DNA of 64,000 nucleotides from Gammaproteobacteria bacterium (lineage in GTDB: Bacteria; Pseudomonadota; Gammaproteobacteria; Pseudomonadales; Azotimanducaceae). The notes beneath the pieces are model-generated. The model had not been told where the DNA came from. It did no database searches and was given only the letters and a program-made list of their open reading frames with translations. This document shows positions 8,633-18,464 of this stretch, one piece after another. The stretch lies in NCBI GenBank assembly GCA_002690865.1, contig NZGG01000005.1, positions 1 to 64,000 of the forward strand, in the 5' to 3' direction. The stretch's first letter is position 1. Every line of letters starts with the position of its first letter. Both the position numbers and the translations under genes were made by a program.

Positions 8633-8733
8633 TTTTTAATCTGAGCCCACTGAACGAAGCTGGAAATCAAGCCTAAAGTTTTACACAAATCATTTCTTTT
8701 CGAAGATGTAATCAACTATCCACAATCCCTTTA

Positions 8734-9516
8734 TCATCGAACCATCACTTGCCCTCCATCCACGATCAGAGCCTGTCCAGTCATGTAGCTACCGGCTGGC
8801 GAAGCCAAGAATACGCCAACTCCTCTTAACTCCTTCGGATCACCAAATCTGCGCAACGTCACATAATCAGCAGGTTTTTCATTCCCAGCTTCATCGGACC
8901 ACAATACTTGTGCAAATTTAGTTTTGAACAAGCCCGGACACAATGCATTCACTCGAATATTATGCGGACCATATTCTGCCGCCAAATTTCGTACAAGAGC
9001 CAAGTCTGCAGCCTTCGATATCGCGTATGCCCCTAACTCTTTTGATGCAGAAAAAGCGCCGTTTGATGAGGTAATAACAATAACACCATCTTTTTTCCCT
9101 ACCATGTCAGGCAGGACCATGTGACATAACCAGTGGTTAGAACGCACATTACTTTCCATAGTTTTATCAAAAGCAGCATCTGAAATATCTTTTGAGGGCC
9201 CATGATATGGGTTCACACCAGCGTTGTTAACCAGAATATCAATTTGACCGAGTCTCTCGTGGGTCTGGTCAACTAAAGATTGTAACTGGTCTTTGTAGCC
9301 AATATTACACGCAATACCAATCGCACGTTGTTCACCGCACAATTCATTGATCTCTTCCGCTGTTTGCTCGCAGACATCGCCTTTTCGACTTGAAATAACC
9401 ACTTTAGCGCCGGCAATAGCGAGCCCCTCGGCGACAGCCCTACCCATACCAATGGAAGAACCCGTCGTAAGTGCTATCTTTCCACTTAAATCGAACAGAT
9501 CCACTAAACTCGTCAT
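8734..9516 (-). CDS. Short-chain dehydrogenase (gluconate 5-dehydrogenase-like)
   Basis: The 260-residue SDR has the nucleotide motif T-G-S-S-I-G-M-G at 18-25, N-N-A-G-V near 93, a catalytic serine in I-T-S-S-N-G and Y-A-I-S-K near residue 160, then C-P-G-L and the C-terminal G-G-Q-V-M-V. It should oxidise or reduce a secondary alcohol with NAD(P). The overall pattern is that of gluconate 5-dehydrogenase-like SDRs, but SDR substrates cannot be fixed from sequence. It is divergent from the oxygenase gene at 9640. Confidence 0.9.
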   Translation of the reverse strand: MTSLVDLFDLSGKIALTTGSSIGMGRAVAEGLAIAGAKVVISSRKGDVCEQTAEEINELCGEQRAIGIACNIGYKDQLQSLVDQTHERLGQIDILVNNAGVNPYHGPSKDISDAAFDKTMESNVRSNHWLCHMVLPDMVGKKDGVIVITSSNGAFSASKELGAYAISKAADLALVRNLAAEYGPHNIRVNALCPGLFKTKFAQVLWSDEAGNEKPADYVTLRRFGDPKELRGVGVFLASPAGSYMTGQALIVDGGQVMVR

Positions 9517-9639
9517 AATATCCTCGCAATAAAACCTGTATAGAGGCGCTGAAGAATACGTTGTTGATTAGGCGAAAGGCAAACGTTGAAAGAAAATGAT
9601 TTGCTATCGCATAATCTATTAAGCGATTGAAGATGTAGA

Positions 9640-10308
9640 ATGACTCAGAGAATAACTATTCAACTAATTATGGATATTGGAAAACTAAGATTAAAATTTG
9701 CGAGAGACGGCTTTGTAATCGTACCCAAATTCCTCAATAAAAAAGAATTAATGGTACTAGAGCAGGAGTCAAACGAAGCCATAAAAAAGAATCAAATACC
9801 AGTAACTGGATGGGGCGCAAAAGGCGTAGATAAAATACATCCATGGTTCCACAAACAACTTCGTACTGGGAAACACGTGGAGTTACTTAAGGCGCTACTT
9901 GAGGATGATATAGAGCCAGTACACGCGGGGTTTTTTGATCGAACACCTGGTGAGAAATCCGGAATTTCGCCTCATTTCGATGCAGTAGGCCATAGAAGCG
10001 CTGGAGCCACCATATGGATTGCTCTGGATAAAACAGACACTCGGAATGGTTGTCTTTACTATGCACCAAGAAGTCACCTTCGTAATTACGAAAATACGCT
10101 CAATCTTTCATTTGATACCAACCCAGAAAACGCATTCCCTGTTGAGATAAATCCTGGAGACGCTGCAATACACGATGCACGGACCGTGCACTGGTCCTTC
10201 GCCAACAAAAGTCAACGATCAAGACGGGCAATTATCTACCTTTACTGGGCAGCATCTTCCAAGCCCAATCACAAAAAGGTGAGGGCCCAGAATGCTGTTC
10301 CACATTAA
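9640..10308 (+). CDS. Phytanoyl-CoA dioxygenase family oxygenase (1)
   Basis: The 222-residue product has the iron(II)/2-oxoglutarate oxygenase fold. H112 and D114 (P-H-F-D-A-V) and H184 (T-V-H-W-S) form the metal triad, and an arginine near 195 probably binds 2-oxoglutarate. PhyH relatives hydroxylate diverse small molecules, often in secondary metabolism or osmolyte turnover. It precedes the apiosidase-like hydrolase by 30 bases on the same strand. Two other PhyH-like genes occur in the window (19738 and 25604), each different in length. Substrate unknown. Confidence 0.87.
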   Translation: MTQRITIQLIMDIGKLRLKFARDGFVIVPKFLNKKELMVLEQESNEAIKKNQIPVTGWGAKGVDKIHPWFHKQLRTGKHVELLKALLEDDIEPVHAGFFDRTPGEKSGISPHFDAVGHRSAGATIWIALDKTDTRNGCLYYAPRSHLRNYENTLNLSFDTNPENAFPVEINPGDAAIHDARTVHWSFANKSQRSRRAIIYLYWAASSKPNHKKVRAQNAVPH

Positions 10309-10338
10309 CTATACAAGGCGCTGAAGACGCTAAGCTCC

Positions 10339-12039
10339 ATGAAAAACGAACAACATACACGGGTAATCACATGGGAAAGGACCGACTTATGTTTCCAGTC
10401 TTCATCTGTTCTTAAATGGTCGGCTTTTGCTCTTCAGCTTGAATTTAAATGTGGATCAGAAACTATTCATCTCGATGGGTTCTGGAGCGGAGACTGCAAC
10501 TGGACCGCACGCTTCGCACCCACACATCCAGGAATCTGGACATGGGTCTCACATTCGCAAGACTCCGCTATGGATAATCATCAAGGTAAGATTGAGTGTA
10601 TTGCTCCGAATACAAAGCAAAAAAAGGCAAATAAGAATTTACATGGTTTTATTCGCATTCCGAAAGATGAAATACACTTCCAATATGCAGATGGAGAACC
10701 GTTCTTTTTTCTTGGTGATACCCTGTGGGCTATCAATACGTTGCGATGCGGTCTTGGTGAGAAAGAGAATGGCAACTTTTTTTCCTGGCTAAAAGATAGG
10801 AAACAAAAAGGTTTCACTGCAGCCTGCGTACAATTCTTTCGTCGATTAAATCAATCTAATGAGGGTGGATACCCCTTTCCAAATAATACCGATGATAATG
10901 GGATATTTACTCATTTAAATTCTGAATTTTTTAAACACCTCGATACGCGGATGAATCATATTTGGGATGCAGGCTTCGTAGTTGCAGCACACCCTACTTG
11001 GTTTGGAAAGGCTCAGGGAGGAATGACGAATATTTCTTCTTTAGATGCTCAACTAATCACGCGATATCTATTAGCGCGCTATGGTTCTTACAATCTGATT
11101 TATAGTCTTTCTGGAGAGTACCAACATAGCTACCTTGATATGCCTAATCCATGGACTCGGAGTGACTGGCAAAAACTTGGAGCTATGGTCAATAAATGGA
11201 ATGTATACAATCATCCTGTATCCATCATGCCTACCGGGATACAGGAAGGGAAAAGCTCATTATCGTCTGAAGCTAATAGTGGATCATCAGCGGGGGAATT
11301 CCATCAGGAAGCGTGGCTTGATCACAACTGGATTCAAACAGGACATAGACTCAGCCTTATGCACCTGATACCCAAAACTATAAAAGAAAATAGAAATCAC
11401 CTTCCATTAAAACCTGTGATTCAAAGTGAAGGATGGTACGAGGGATTTGAAGATACTAATCTTTTCGTTCAATGCAACGATTCTCATATCCGATGGCAAG
11501 CTTGGGTTAGTTATCTTTGTGGTGCAGTTGGTTATATTTATGGCCACGGTGATGTTTGGGGATATTTCAGCAAGTTAGATGACCCAAACCCCAAAGATAT
11601 ATCGACCGAAAAAAAAGAAATGCTAGATCGTGGCTTAAATGCTGAAGGAGGAATTTCCCTCTCTTATTTACGTCAGTTATTTGATCAGATAGCTTGGTGG
11701 AAATTGAAACCAAGGCAAGATCTAATCAGCACCAAAGGTCTGTTATCGCAAGAGGCTAATGAATGGTATCTGAGGGTACCTTATTGCGCTGCCGCGCCAG
11801 GAGAATTATATGTTGTATATTATCCATTAGGCACAGGTAAAAAGAGAAAAGATCTACTACTCAAATCAGGTTATGAATATTCTGCTCGTTGGTTTAATCC
11901 ACGTGATGGTAGTTTTGAAAATATCAAAATGCCCCGACTAGATAAAAATGGAAAATGGGATGTTCCAGTAACGCCAGGAGCACTAGACTGGGTTTTAGTT
12001 GTAGAAAATAACCATGAACTAAAGAATTTAAATATATAA
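10339..12039 (+). CDS. Apiosidase-like glycoside hydrolase (DUF5060 + DUF4038)
   Basis: This 566-residue protein starts with a beta-sandwich resembling DUF5060 (residues 5-85; G-F-W-S-G-D-C-N-W-T-A-R-F). A TIM barrel of the DUF4038/GH140-like type follows (100-450), with F-F-F-L-G-D-T-L-W-A-I-N near 125, Y-S-L-S-G-E-Y near 257 and V-I-Q-S-E-G-W-Y-E near 362, holding likely acid residues. A C-terminal Y-S-A-R-W-F-N-P-R-D-G-S-F domain resembles the putative collagen-binding module. Characterised relatives release apiose or act on complex plant and algal glycans. No signal peptide is visible, so it may act in the cytoplasm on imported oligosaccharides. Confidence 0.82.
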   Translation: MKNEQHTRVITWERTDLCFQSSSVLKWSAFALQLEFKCGSETIHLDGFWSGDCNWTARFAPTHPGIWTWVSHSQDSAMDNHQGKIECIAPNTKQKKANKNLHGFIRIPKDEIHFQYADGEPFFFLGDTLWAINTLRCGLGEKENGNFFSWLKDRKQKGFTAACVQFFRRLNQSNEGGYPFPNNTDDNGIFTHLNSEFFKHLDTRMNHIWDAGFVVAAHPTWFGKAQGGMTNISSLDAQLITRYLLARYGSYNLIYSLSGEYQHSYLDMPNPWTRSDWQKLGAMVNKWNVYNHPVSIMPTGIQEGKSSLSSEANSGSSAGEFHQEAWLDHNWIQTGHRLSLMHLIPKTIKENRNHLPLKPVIQSEGWYEGFEDTNLFVQCNDSHIRWQAWVSYLCGAVGYIYGHGDVWGYFSKLDDPNPKDISTEKKEMLDRGLNAEGGISLSYLRQLFDQIAWWKLKPRQDLISTKGLLSQEANEWYLRVPYCAAAPGELYVVYYPLGTGKKRKDLLLKSGYEYSARWFNPRDGSFENIKMPRLDKNGKWDVPVTPGALDWVLVVENNHELKNLNI

Positions 12040-12119
12040 GAAAAGGCTAGAATTCTTATACTCGAGGAAAATCATAAAATGTGAGATGCTGTTAGTGCAT
12101 ACAGAAATTCAGAGGTTAC

Positions 12120-12932
12120 ATGCTAGATAGCGAATTCCAACATAATTTCCACACGCATACATTTCGGTGCAAGCATGCTGAAGGTGATGTCGATGACTAC
12201 TGTGAAATGGCGATATCAATGGGTATGAAAACTCTAGGGATCTCTGATCACTCTGCACTTCCAGATGACCGCTGGCTCTCAGCACGAATGCGATATATCG
12301 ATCTACCGGAATACAATGAAGTAATCACTAACGCAAAAATAAAGTACCCACAACTACGCGTCTTAAAAGGTATGGAATGTGAATATATACCTGAGCAGCA
12401 ATCCTGGTATGAGGATGAACTCTTTGGGATATATGAATTCGAGTATTTAATAGGTGCCGCACACTTCTTCTTGGATAGTGACGAAAAATGGATGCCAACC
12501 TACGGAGGAACCAATTCAGCTAAAGCTCTTATAGAATTTGGTCATTACACAGCAAAAATGATGGAATCTGGTCTGTTCGATTTTATAGCTCACCCAGATC
12601 TTTTTGGTAACTGCTACCAAAGTTGGGATGCAAACTGTACCGCCTGCACACGAGATATTATGGCAGCAGCTGCAGCGACGGGTGTGGGTCTTGAAATCAA
12701 TGCTTTAGGTATTAGAAAACAAGCCGCCAAAAGCTCTAACAATCCATTTCCACTGTACCCATGGCTTCCATTTTGGGAGGAAGCCACTGCTCACGATGTG
12801 AAAGTAATTGTGAACTCTGACGCGCACAGACCAAGCGACCTACAAGGGAAAACTGGGGATGCATTCCGGATCGTCAATGACCTTAATCTACATCATATGG
12901 ATGTCACAAGTATTGGTGCGAGATATCAATAA
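12120..12932 (+). CDS. PHP-domain phosphoesterase (histidinol-phosphatase-like)
   Basis: The 270-residue protein has the four PHP metal motifs: N-F-H-T-H-T at 9-14 with C-K-H-A following, I-S-D-H-S-A near 41, I-A-H-P-D-L-F near 160 and N-S-D-A-H-R near 236. These bind a two- or three-metal centre that hydrolyses phosphomonoesters. It resembles HisK-type histidinol-phosphatases, but no histidine genes are nearby. It follows the apiosidase-like gene by 80 bases on the same strand, so a sugar-phosphate substrate is equally plausible. Confidence 0.85.
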   Translation: MLDSEFQHNFHTHTFRCKHAEGDVDDYCEMAISMGMKTLGISDHSALPDDRWLSARMRYIDLPEYNEVITNAKIKYPQLRVLKGMECEYIPEQQSWYEDELFGIYEFEYLIGAAHFFLDSDEKWMPTYGGTNSAKALIEFGHYTAKMMESGLFDFIAHPDLFGNCYQSWDANCTACTRDIMAAAAATGVGLEINALGIRKQAAKSSNNPFPLYPWLPFWEEATAHDVKVIVNSDAHRPSDLQGKTGDAFRIVNDLNLHHMDVTSIGARYQ

Positions 12933-13122
12933 TCTTCACCCCCCTACGTGCTAAAAAAATCTCCTTTTCTAGTGCGAGATATAAGACTTGATTTATATCA
13001 GTACAATCCAGAATCACTATAATTCCAATCGCACTAAATCAAATCCTGAGTCGTTCGTTAGTGTCTCTTGACCTAAACAAAGCATTAACAGAATATAGCG
13101 TCTTCATTGAGAGGAGAACATC

Positions 13123-13920
13123 ATGCGGCCCAATTTTATAAAGCGAGCCTGGAAAGATGGTAAGCAAACAGTAGGGGGCTGGATAGGAACTGATGCAGTC
13201 CACACGGCAGAAACGATGGCACGAGTAGGTTTTGATTGGTTATGCATGGACATGCAGCACGGCCTTCTTGATTATAATGATGTGCGCGATATGTTACCTG
13301 CAATTGGCAATACGAATACTGTACCCATTGTGAGGGTCCCATGGAATGAGCCATATATAATTATGAAGGTTTTAGATGCAGGGGCTTATGGTGTGATTGT
13401 TCCTCTCGTAAATAATAGAGAGGAAGCTGAAAAAGCCGTTGCAGCTTGTCGTTATCCTCAGGAAGGAATGCGCTCATTTGGACCGATCAGAGCGGCCAGT
13501 TTTGGCAGCGGGTACGCAAAATATGCTAATAGCGAGATATTATGTATCGCAATGATCGAAACCGCGGAAGCACTTAAGAATCTAGATGAGATTTGTACCA
13601 CTCCAGGACTTGATGCAATCTATATCGGACCTTCGGATCTCGCCTTTGCGATAGGTCAAATTGCAAGAGGAGACACTGATGACCCAAAACATGCAGAAAC
13701 TGTAACCCATATCTACGAAACGGCCAGAAGGCATGGAATCAATGTAGGGATACACACAGGAAGTTTGAAATATACGAAGCGATTTCTAAAGCAAGGATTT
13801 GATATGGTTATGTTGGGTGCCGATTCTGCTTTTATGTCTCGTATGGCAACGTCGGAACTTAACGAGGCGCGAAGCGACTCCGGAATTACTCCGATCGGAC
13901 CCTACGAAGATTACACTTAG
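13123..13920 (+). CDS. HpcH/HpaI-type class II pyruvate aldolase
   Basis: The 265-residue protein has the family signatures [11 protein letters not shown] near 38-48 (catalytic His), the metal-binding glutamate in M-I-E-T-A-E near 144 and aspartate in Y-I-G-P-S-D-L-A near 170. Such enzymes cleave 2-keto-3-deoxy acids to pyruvate and an aldehyde (as in 2-dehydro-3-deoxyglucarate or 4-hydroxy-2-oxoheptanedioate aldolase). AGGAG at 13112-13116 supports the start. Its stop overlaps the end of convergent msrB by four bases. In this region it probably serves sugar-acid breakdown. Confidence 0.92.
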   Translation: MRPNFIKRAWKDGKQTVGGWIGTDAVHTAETMARVGFDWLCMDMQHGLLDYNDVRDMLPAIGNTNTVPIVRVPWNEPYIIMKVLDAGAYGVIVPLVNNREEAEKAVAACRYPQEGMRSFGPIRAASFGSGYAKYANSEILCIAMIETAEALKNLDEICTTPGLDAIYIGPSDLAFAIGQIARGDTDDPKHAETVTHIYETARRHGINVGIHTGSLKYTKRFLKQGFDMVMLGADSAFMSRMATSELNEARSDSGITPIGPYEDYT

Positions 13921-14288
13921 GGCTGGCTAGAAACGAATCTCATAGAGATAGAATTGACACAATGACGGGTATTTTTAGCCGTTAACCTTTCGCCTTGGAA
14001 GACGTGACCAAGATGACCGCCACAATGAGCGCAGAGTATCTCAATACGAATGCCGTCTGAATCAACTTCGCGGCGAACGGCGCCTTCGATCTCGTCATCA
14101 AAGGCTGGCCAGCCGCAGCGGGAATTAAATTTATCCTCCGATCGAAATAATGGCTTATCACATTGTTTACAAACGTAGAGCCCTTTTTCAAAAAATTCGT
14201 CATACTTTCCAGTAAAGGGCATCTCAGTTCCCTTCCCCAAGATGACTCTTTCCTCCTCAAGACTTAAATTATTGTACTGATTCTTCAT
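13917..14288 (-). CDS. msrB: Peptide-methionine (R)-S-oxide reductase
   Basis: From the preferred ATG at 14288 the protein is 123 residues; AGGA eight bases upstream supports this over a start 51 bases earlier. It has two zinc CxxC motifs (C-K-Q-C and C-A-H-C), the S-R-C-G-W-P-A-F motif, G-G-H-L-G-H-V-F and the catalytic cysteine in R-H-C-V-N-S near the end. MsrB reduces methionine-R-sulfoxide in proteins with thioredoxin as donor. The gene is convergent with the aldolase and apparently monocistronic. Confidence 0.94.
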   Translation of the reverse strand: MKNQYNNLSLEEERVILGKGTEMPFTGKYDEFFEKGLYVCKQCDKPLFRSEDKFNSRCGWPAFDDEIEGAVRREVDSDGIRIEILCAHCGGHLGHVFQGERLTAKNTRHCVNSISMRFVSSQP

Positions 14289-14427
14289 AAAGGGATTCCT
14301 AAAATGATCTAAAATTGCAAATCCGCAACCTGACAGCACATAATATAATACTTTTTATTTAATAGATGATTTCTATCGTAACTAAGGGTTTAATGGCGCC
14401 CGCTAGGCAGCTATTGGAGGATCATAG

Positions 14428-16266
14428 ATGATCTTATTTGCCAAACTCAAAATGCAACAGGAAGTTAAAATGACTGCTATTCGGATACTGCTTATTCTTT
14501 TAATTTGGCAAACTTTCCCAATCTTTGCAGAATCTCTTGAGTTTCGTCATGGTGTTTCACAGATACCCGATTATCAATTAAAATATCCATCCGATTTTAA
14601 GCATTTTGATTACGTCAATATAAATGCGCCCAAAGGCGGCTTAATAAGACTACCTTACACCTGGCGCTTTGATACTGTATCTCCGATAGGGAAACCTTAC
14701 GGATATGAGTTTTCCTACGACAAACTCCTCGAGCGATCTGCAGATGAAATCTCTGGCTATTATTGTAGTCTTTGTGATTCGGTTGCAGTAAGCAATGATG
14801 GCCTCAAAATCGTTTTTCGACTCAGACCAGAGGCAAGGTGGCATGATGGTACGCCAATCACGTCCAGAGACGTTAAGTTTTCGCTTGATACATACCGTGC
14901 GGAATTACGCTCAGGCTGGTCAGAAACAACAGCATGGATTGAGAGTATAGAAATACTAGATGCATTAACGGTAAAAATCCTCACCAACACTGATGCGTCA
15001 AAGCAGGTTCCGCTCTTAAATGGGGTCCCAATTATCCCAGAACATTACTGGCGTGAGAGAGATTTGTTTGCTTCAAGTATGGAGCCACCACTACAAAGTG
15101 GCCCCTATCGTTTGATATCGGCGGGTAGGGGTAAATCATTTGTTTATGTCAGAGTTCCCGATTACTGGGGTCGTGATTTACCTATCTATCGTGGCATGTA
15201 TAACTTTGATGATATTGAATTCGAGTACTATCTCGATGGGACCGTAGCCAGAGAAGCGCTGCGAGCCGGTGAATTTGATTTATGGACTGAGAATGATCTT
15301 CGCCATTGGATATCATCCTATGAAACCCCTGCTGTAAAGAAAGGATTTCTTGTCAAGGGAGAACTATCCTCTGGCGCAGTGGGTGGATCTATAAATCGAT
15401 TGGTCTTCAATACAAAAAGAAAACCTTTTGATGATGTAAGAGCGCGTGAAGCGATGTCATATATCTTTGATTTCGAATGGCAAAACCGCGTTCTCCATAA
15501 TAATGCAAGTTCTCGAGCAAATAGTTTTTTTGCAAATACTCCCTTTGCGGCAAAAGGATTACCAAGCGAGAAGGAAAAAACCTTATTGGAACCATTCAAA
15601 GGAAAAATACCTGATCAAGTATTTGATAAGGCATTTTCGTTCCATCAGTCAACTGGGATTGGTGTCGATCGCGACGGTCTTACTATAGCTCTAAGGCTAC
15701 TTAGCAACGCGGGATACAAAATAAAAAACAAAGTCCTTGTTGACCCGTTCAATGAACCCCTCAAAATCGAATTCCTGATAAACGAAGAAGATAAAAAGAG
15801 ACTATTAATACCATTCGTGCGATCACTTAACCTCCTTGGGGCTCAAGCTAATATCCGCCTTATGGATCCAACCAGCTATTCGTATCTTGTGAAAGAGGGA
15901 GACTTTGACGTAGTTGTGGCTCCAGGATGGATGGAGATACCACCCTCTTGGCAGCTGAGGATAAACTTCCATTCTATGGGATCTACATTCAATCGCGGAG
16001 GGATCAATAATCCCGTGGTAGACGCCCTGGTTGAGTCATCACTAGACGCAGATAACATTGAAGATTTTATCACGTCCGTTAAAGCACTCGACCGAGTTCT
16101 ATTATGGAATTACTATCAAATGCCCTTACGTGCTAGAGGAGCGGATCGTATTATCTACTGGAACAAGTTCGGGCGACCTGAACTATCCGATGACGTCTTG
16201 TTAGAACCTTACCCATCTGCATGGTGGTATGACGAAAAAAAGGCCGCTCGTATCGATACTAATTAA
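14428..16266 (+). CDS. Extracellular solute-binding protein family 5, YejA-like (1)
   Basis: This 612-residue SBP_bac_5 protein resembles YejA, which binds peptides for an ABC importer in the periplasm. Shared marks are the N-terminal H-G-V-S/L-K-Y-P-S-D-F-K-H-F pattern, N-A-P-K-G-G, R-P-E-A-R-W-H-D-G-T-P-I, S-G-P-Y-R-L and F-D-F-E-W-Q-N-R. GGAGG seven bases before ATG 14428 supports that start; ATG 14470 also has AGGAAG and gives a cleaner signal peptide (M-T-A-I-R-I-L-L to F-A). No permease or ATPase genes lie nearby. It is one of three such genes in 14 kb. Confidence 0.92.
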   Translation: MILFAKLKMQQEVKMTAIRILLILLIWQTFPIFAESLEFRHGVSQIPDYQLKYPSDFKHFDYVNINAPKGGLIRLPYTWRFDTVSPIGKPYGYEFSYDKLLERSADEISGYYCSLCDSVAVSNDGLKIVFRLRPEARWHDGTPITSRDVKFSLDTYRAELRSGWSETTAWIESIEILDALTVKILTNTDASKQVPLLNGVPIIPEHYWRERDLFASSMEPPLQSGPYRLISAGRGKSFVYVRVPDYWGRDLPIYRGMYNFDDIEFEYYLDGTVAREALRAGEFDLWTENDLRHWISSYETPAVKKGFLVKGELSSGAVGGSINRLVFNTKRKPFDDVRAREAMSYIFDFEWQNRVLHNNASSRANSFFANTPFAAKGLPSEKEKTLLEPFKGKIPDQVFDKAFSFHQSTGIGVDRDGLTIALRLLSNAGYKIKNKVLVDPFNEPLKIEFLINEEDKKRLLIPFVRSLNLLGAQANIRLMDPTSYSYLVKEGDFDVVVAPGWMEIPPSWQLRINFHSMGSTFNRGGINNPVVDALVESSLDADNIEDFITSVKALDRVLLWNYYQMPLRARGADRIIYWNKFGRPELSDDVLLEPYPSAWWYDEKKAARIDTN

Positions 16267-16269
16267 GTA

Positions 16270-17355
16270 TCAATCTTTCTTATCAGCACCTAAAAGAAAT
16301 TTTAGCGGGATATCCAGCCGATCTCTCCAAGCTCGCATGGAGTGGTCAGCACCCTCAAATCGACGGGTGATCCAATCTTCCTCTTCCGTATACCCATTTT
16401 CGCGCAAGATTTCATCCATCTGCATCTGATAAGGCTCATATGAAGCATCAAGCGTTTCAGTTCCATAATCAAAATACACACGATTTCTTCCCGCTTCAGG
16501 CCAGTTTCCCCTTAGCCATTTGACGACCGCTCCATCTCCTGCTGGCCAGTGACTGGACAAACACGCCGCACCACCAAAAACCTTTGGATATTCTGCAAGA
16601 GCATAAGCCGAAAGCAATCCGCCCATACTTGAACCCATCACAAAGGTATCTTCTCTATCTGGAAGAGTAGGGTAGGTTTCATCGATAAATGGTTTAAGCT
16701 CCTCAACAAGAAACTTGAGATAATTATCAGACGAAATAATATCTCCACCTTCCTCACCTACAAACCCGCCCATAGAGCTACCTGGGCCTGCTTGACGCAT
16801 AGTTTCTAAGACCTCTTCCGTAACCGACTTCTGAGGCATATATTCTGCTCCACGAGCACCCTTATTCCAATCTGCCATCCATATCGAAACAACTATCGCA
16901 GGCCTAATTTCTCCAGCACGCACAAGCTGCATAATAACTTTGTCTACATCCCAGAACATGAAGTCCATTCCTGCAAATGGTGAGCGCCCCTGATGAAATA
17001 GGAACTGACCATCATGCATATAAATTACCGGATAATATTCGCCAGGTTGAGACTCGTAACCTTCAGGAAGCCATACATCAATAGGTCTAGGCCTGATTAA
17101 ATCAGAAAAAATTTCTCCGCTATAATGCATGTGGTAATTTACTATCGTTCCTTCTAGAGGAGGCATTTTAGGCGGATGAGCTCTGTTAAGATTAACTTTC
17201 ACGTTTGAACTTTTACTTTTGTTATTCATCGACTTTGCTTTTAAATCTATTGAGGTTGGGCCTGGGGACATCCATTGAATCGTATCAATAAACGTACATC
17301 CAATGGGTAATAAAGTTAACACGCCACTAACTATCATTATGAAAATTTTCTTCAT
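16270..17355 (-). CDS. Enterochelin-esterase-like alpha/beta hydrolase, probable lipoprotein
   Basis: The 361-residue protein starts with a hydrophobic signal ending L-L-P-I-G-C at residue 20, a passable but imperfect lipobox. The mature part is an Esterase-D/enterochelin-esterase-like (putative esterase) domain: V-W-L-P-E-G-Y, Y-M-H-D-G-Q, the nucleophile elbow G-S-S-M-G-G near 244, an aspartate in Y-F-D-Y-G-T-E and the C-terminal G-A-D-H-S-M histidine. It probably hydrolyses esters at the cell envelope. It is convergent with the first YejA-like gene and downstream of another hydrolase (17384-18112), 28 bases away on the same strand. Confidence 0.85.
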   Translation of the reverse strand: MKKIFIMIVSGVLTLLPIGCTFIDTIQWMSPGPTSIDLKAKSMNNKSKSSNVKVNLNRAHPPKMPPLEGTIVNYHMHYSGEIFSDLIRPRPIDVWLPEGYESQPGEYYPVIYMHDGQFLFHQGRSPFAGMDFMFWDVDKVIMQLVRAGEIRPAIVVSIWMADWNKGARGAEYMPQKSVTEEVLETMRQAGPGSSMGGFVGEEGGDIISSDNYLKFLVEELKPFIDETYPTLPDREDTFVMGSSMGGLLSAYALAEYPKVFGGAACLSSHWPAGDGAVVKWLRGNWPEAGRNRVYFDYGTETLDASYEPYQMQMDEILRENGYTEEEDWITRRFEGADHSMRAWRDRLDIPLKFLLGADKKD

Positions 17356-17383
17356 CCAACCGCGAACCCTCCCAGTCTAAACG

Positions 17384-18112
17384 CTACGGCTGTGCTGCCG
17401 GTGTTTTTGACACTAGAAACTGAATAACAGTTTCAAGCGTGTTATCGATCTCGGGATTTTTCCATTTTTCAATCAGCTTTGCATTGGGCGCAAGATTAGC
17501 AATTTCTCGAGAGATTACCTCTGGGTGATATACATCATCACCCATTAAAACAAGCATCGGCGTCTCGATTTGACTCACAAAATCACGGTCAACATTATAA
17601 ACAAAGTCTCCATCAAACATATTACTGCGGAATTGCTTCCATTCCTTTGGGGTAACCGAAGGGTGTCGATGCCTGATCTCCTCTGCCCAACTATCGAATA
17701 AACCATAGAAAGCGTCCTTATTATCGTCCGCTCCAATCGACTGCTGCAGAACCGCAGCGCTGACACGCTTCAGATTAGCTTTAATAATACCAAGACAATA
17801 GGGTCCACCAATGCATCCTCCCAGAAGATGGCAGGTATCGATCCCCAGATGATCTAGAAGGGCCATATGGTCCTCCGTATAAATCTTCCAACCATCGCTT
17901 CCAGTTATTGGCGCTTTAGACTTCCCAGCATTACGCTGATCCATAGCAATCACTTGGAAATTAGAGCTCAGCGCCGTTATTGGATTCCATTCTGAGTTAC
18001 TCCAAAAATCTATCGATGAACGCATACCACCAGGAGCAAAAAGTAATATGGGATAGCCTTCCCCATAAACTTCATAATAAAGCACAGCCTTACCACGCCT
18101 GAATTCTGGCAT
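17384..18112 (-). CDS. Alpha/beta hydrolase with cysteine at the nucleophile elbow
   Basis: This 242-residue protein has the alpha/beta-hydrolase layout: oxyanion-loop A-P-G-G near 26-29, M-D-Q-R-N-A-G-K-S near 57-65 and the nucleophile elbow H-L-L-G-G-C-I-G-G near 95-103. The usual serine is cysteine (C100). An aspartate candidate is in M-G-D-D-V-Y-H-P near 201; a clear catalytic histidine near the C-terminus is not obvious. GGAG seven bases upstream supports the ATG. Cysteine nucleophiles are known in dienelactone hydrolases, but this protein looks like the MhpC-type group. Its reaction is not predictable. Confidence 0.85.
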   Translation of the reverse strand: MPEFRRGKAVLYYEVYGEGYPILLFAPGGMRSSIDFWSNSEWNPITALSSNFQVIAMDQRNAGKSKAPITGSDGWKIYTEDHMALLDHLGIDTCHLLGGCIGGPYCLGIIKANLKRVSAAVLQQSIGADDNKDAFYGLFDSWAEEIRHRHPSVTPKEWKQFRSNMFDGDFVYNVDRDFVSQIETPMLVLMGDDVYHPEVISREIANLAPNAKLIEKWKNPEIDNTLETVIQFLVSKTPAAQP

Positions 18113-18464
18113 TCTGTTTCTCCGATACTTAAATACCAGACTTTAGCCTAAGAGACGAAAATGTGGAAACGACAATTAAACACGAGATATGCTCAAGGAC
18201 AACATTGATATCTTTAGCGATGACTCGGTAGGGAATTGACTGTAGTAAAAAGATTATATCATGCCGTATATCCATGCCCTGATTAAGAAAAAGCGGGAGG
18301 GTCACACGACATGTGTTCATAAAACTCAAATACTTTCGAGATCCTAATAAATATCTCGTGAAATCATCGGCTCAAAAAAAGACATTTCAATCGTAGACAA
18401 AACTAATGTAATTACCACTTTGCACAACTGGCAGAGAATCAAATCAAAACTTAGCTATCCTTGA
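18113..18464. other. Intergenic region upstream of the cysteine-elbow hydrolase
   Basis: This 352-base stretch lies between the GST gene and the hydrolase gene, both on the minus strand. It should hold the hydrolase promoter. A short inverted repeat CGAGAT/ATCTCG (18337-18342 and 18353-18358) is visible. An apparent 66-codon frame at 18129-18329 (minus) has no ribosome binding site or recognisable domain, so it is not called as a gene. Confidence 0.5.

Noticed and set aside
18129-18329. 66-codon minus-strand frame between GST and hydrolase genes
   Set aside because: No ribosome binding site and no recognisable pattern; probably chance.
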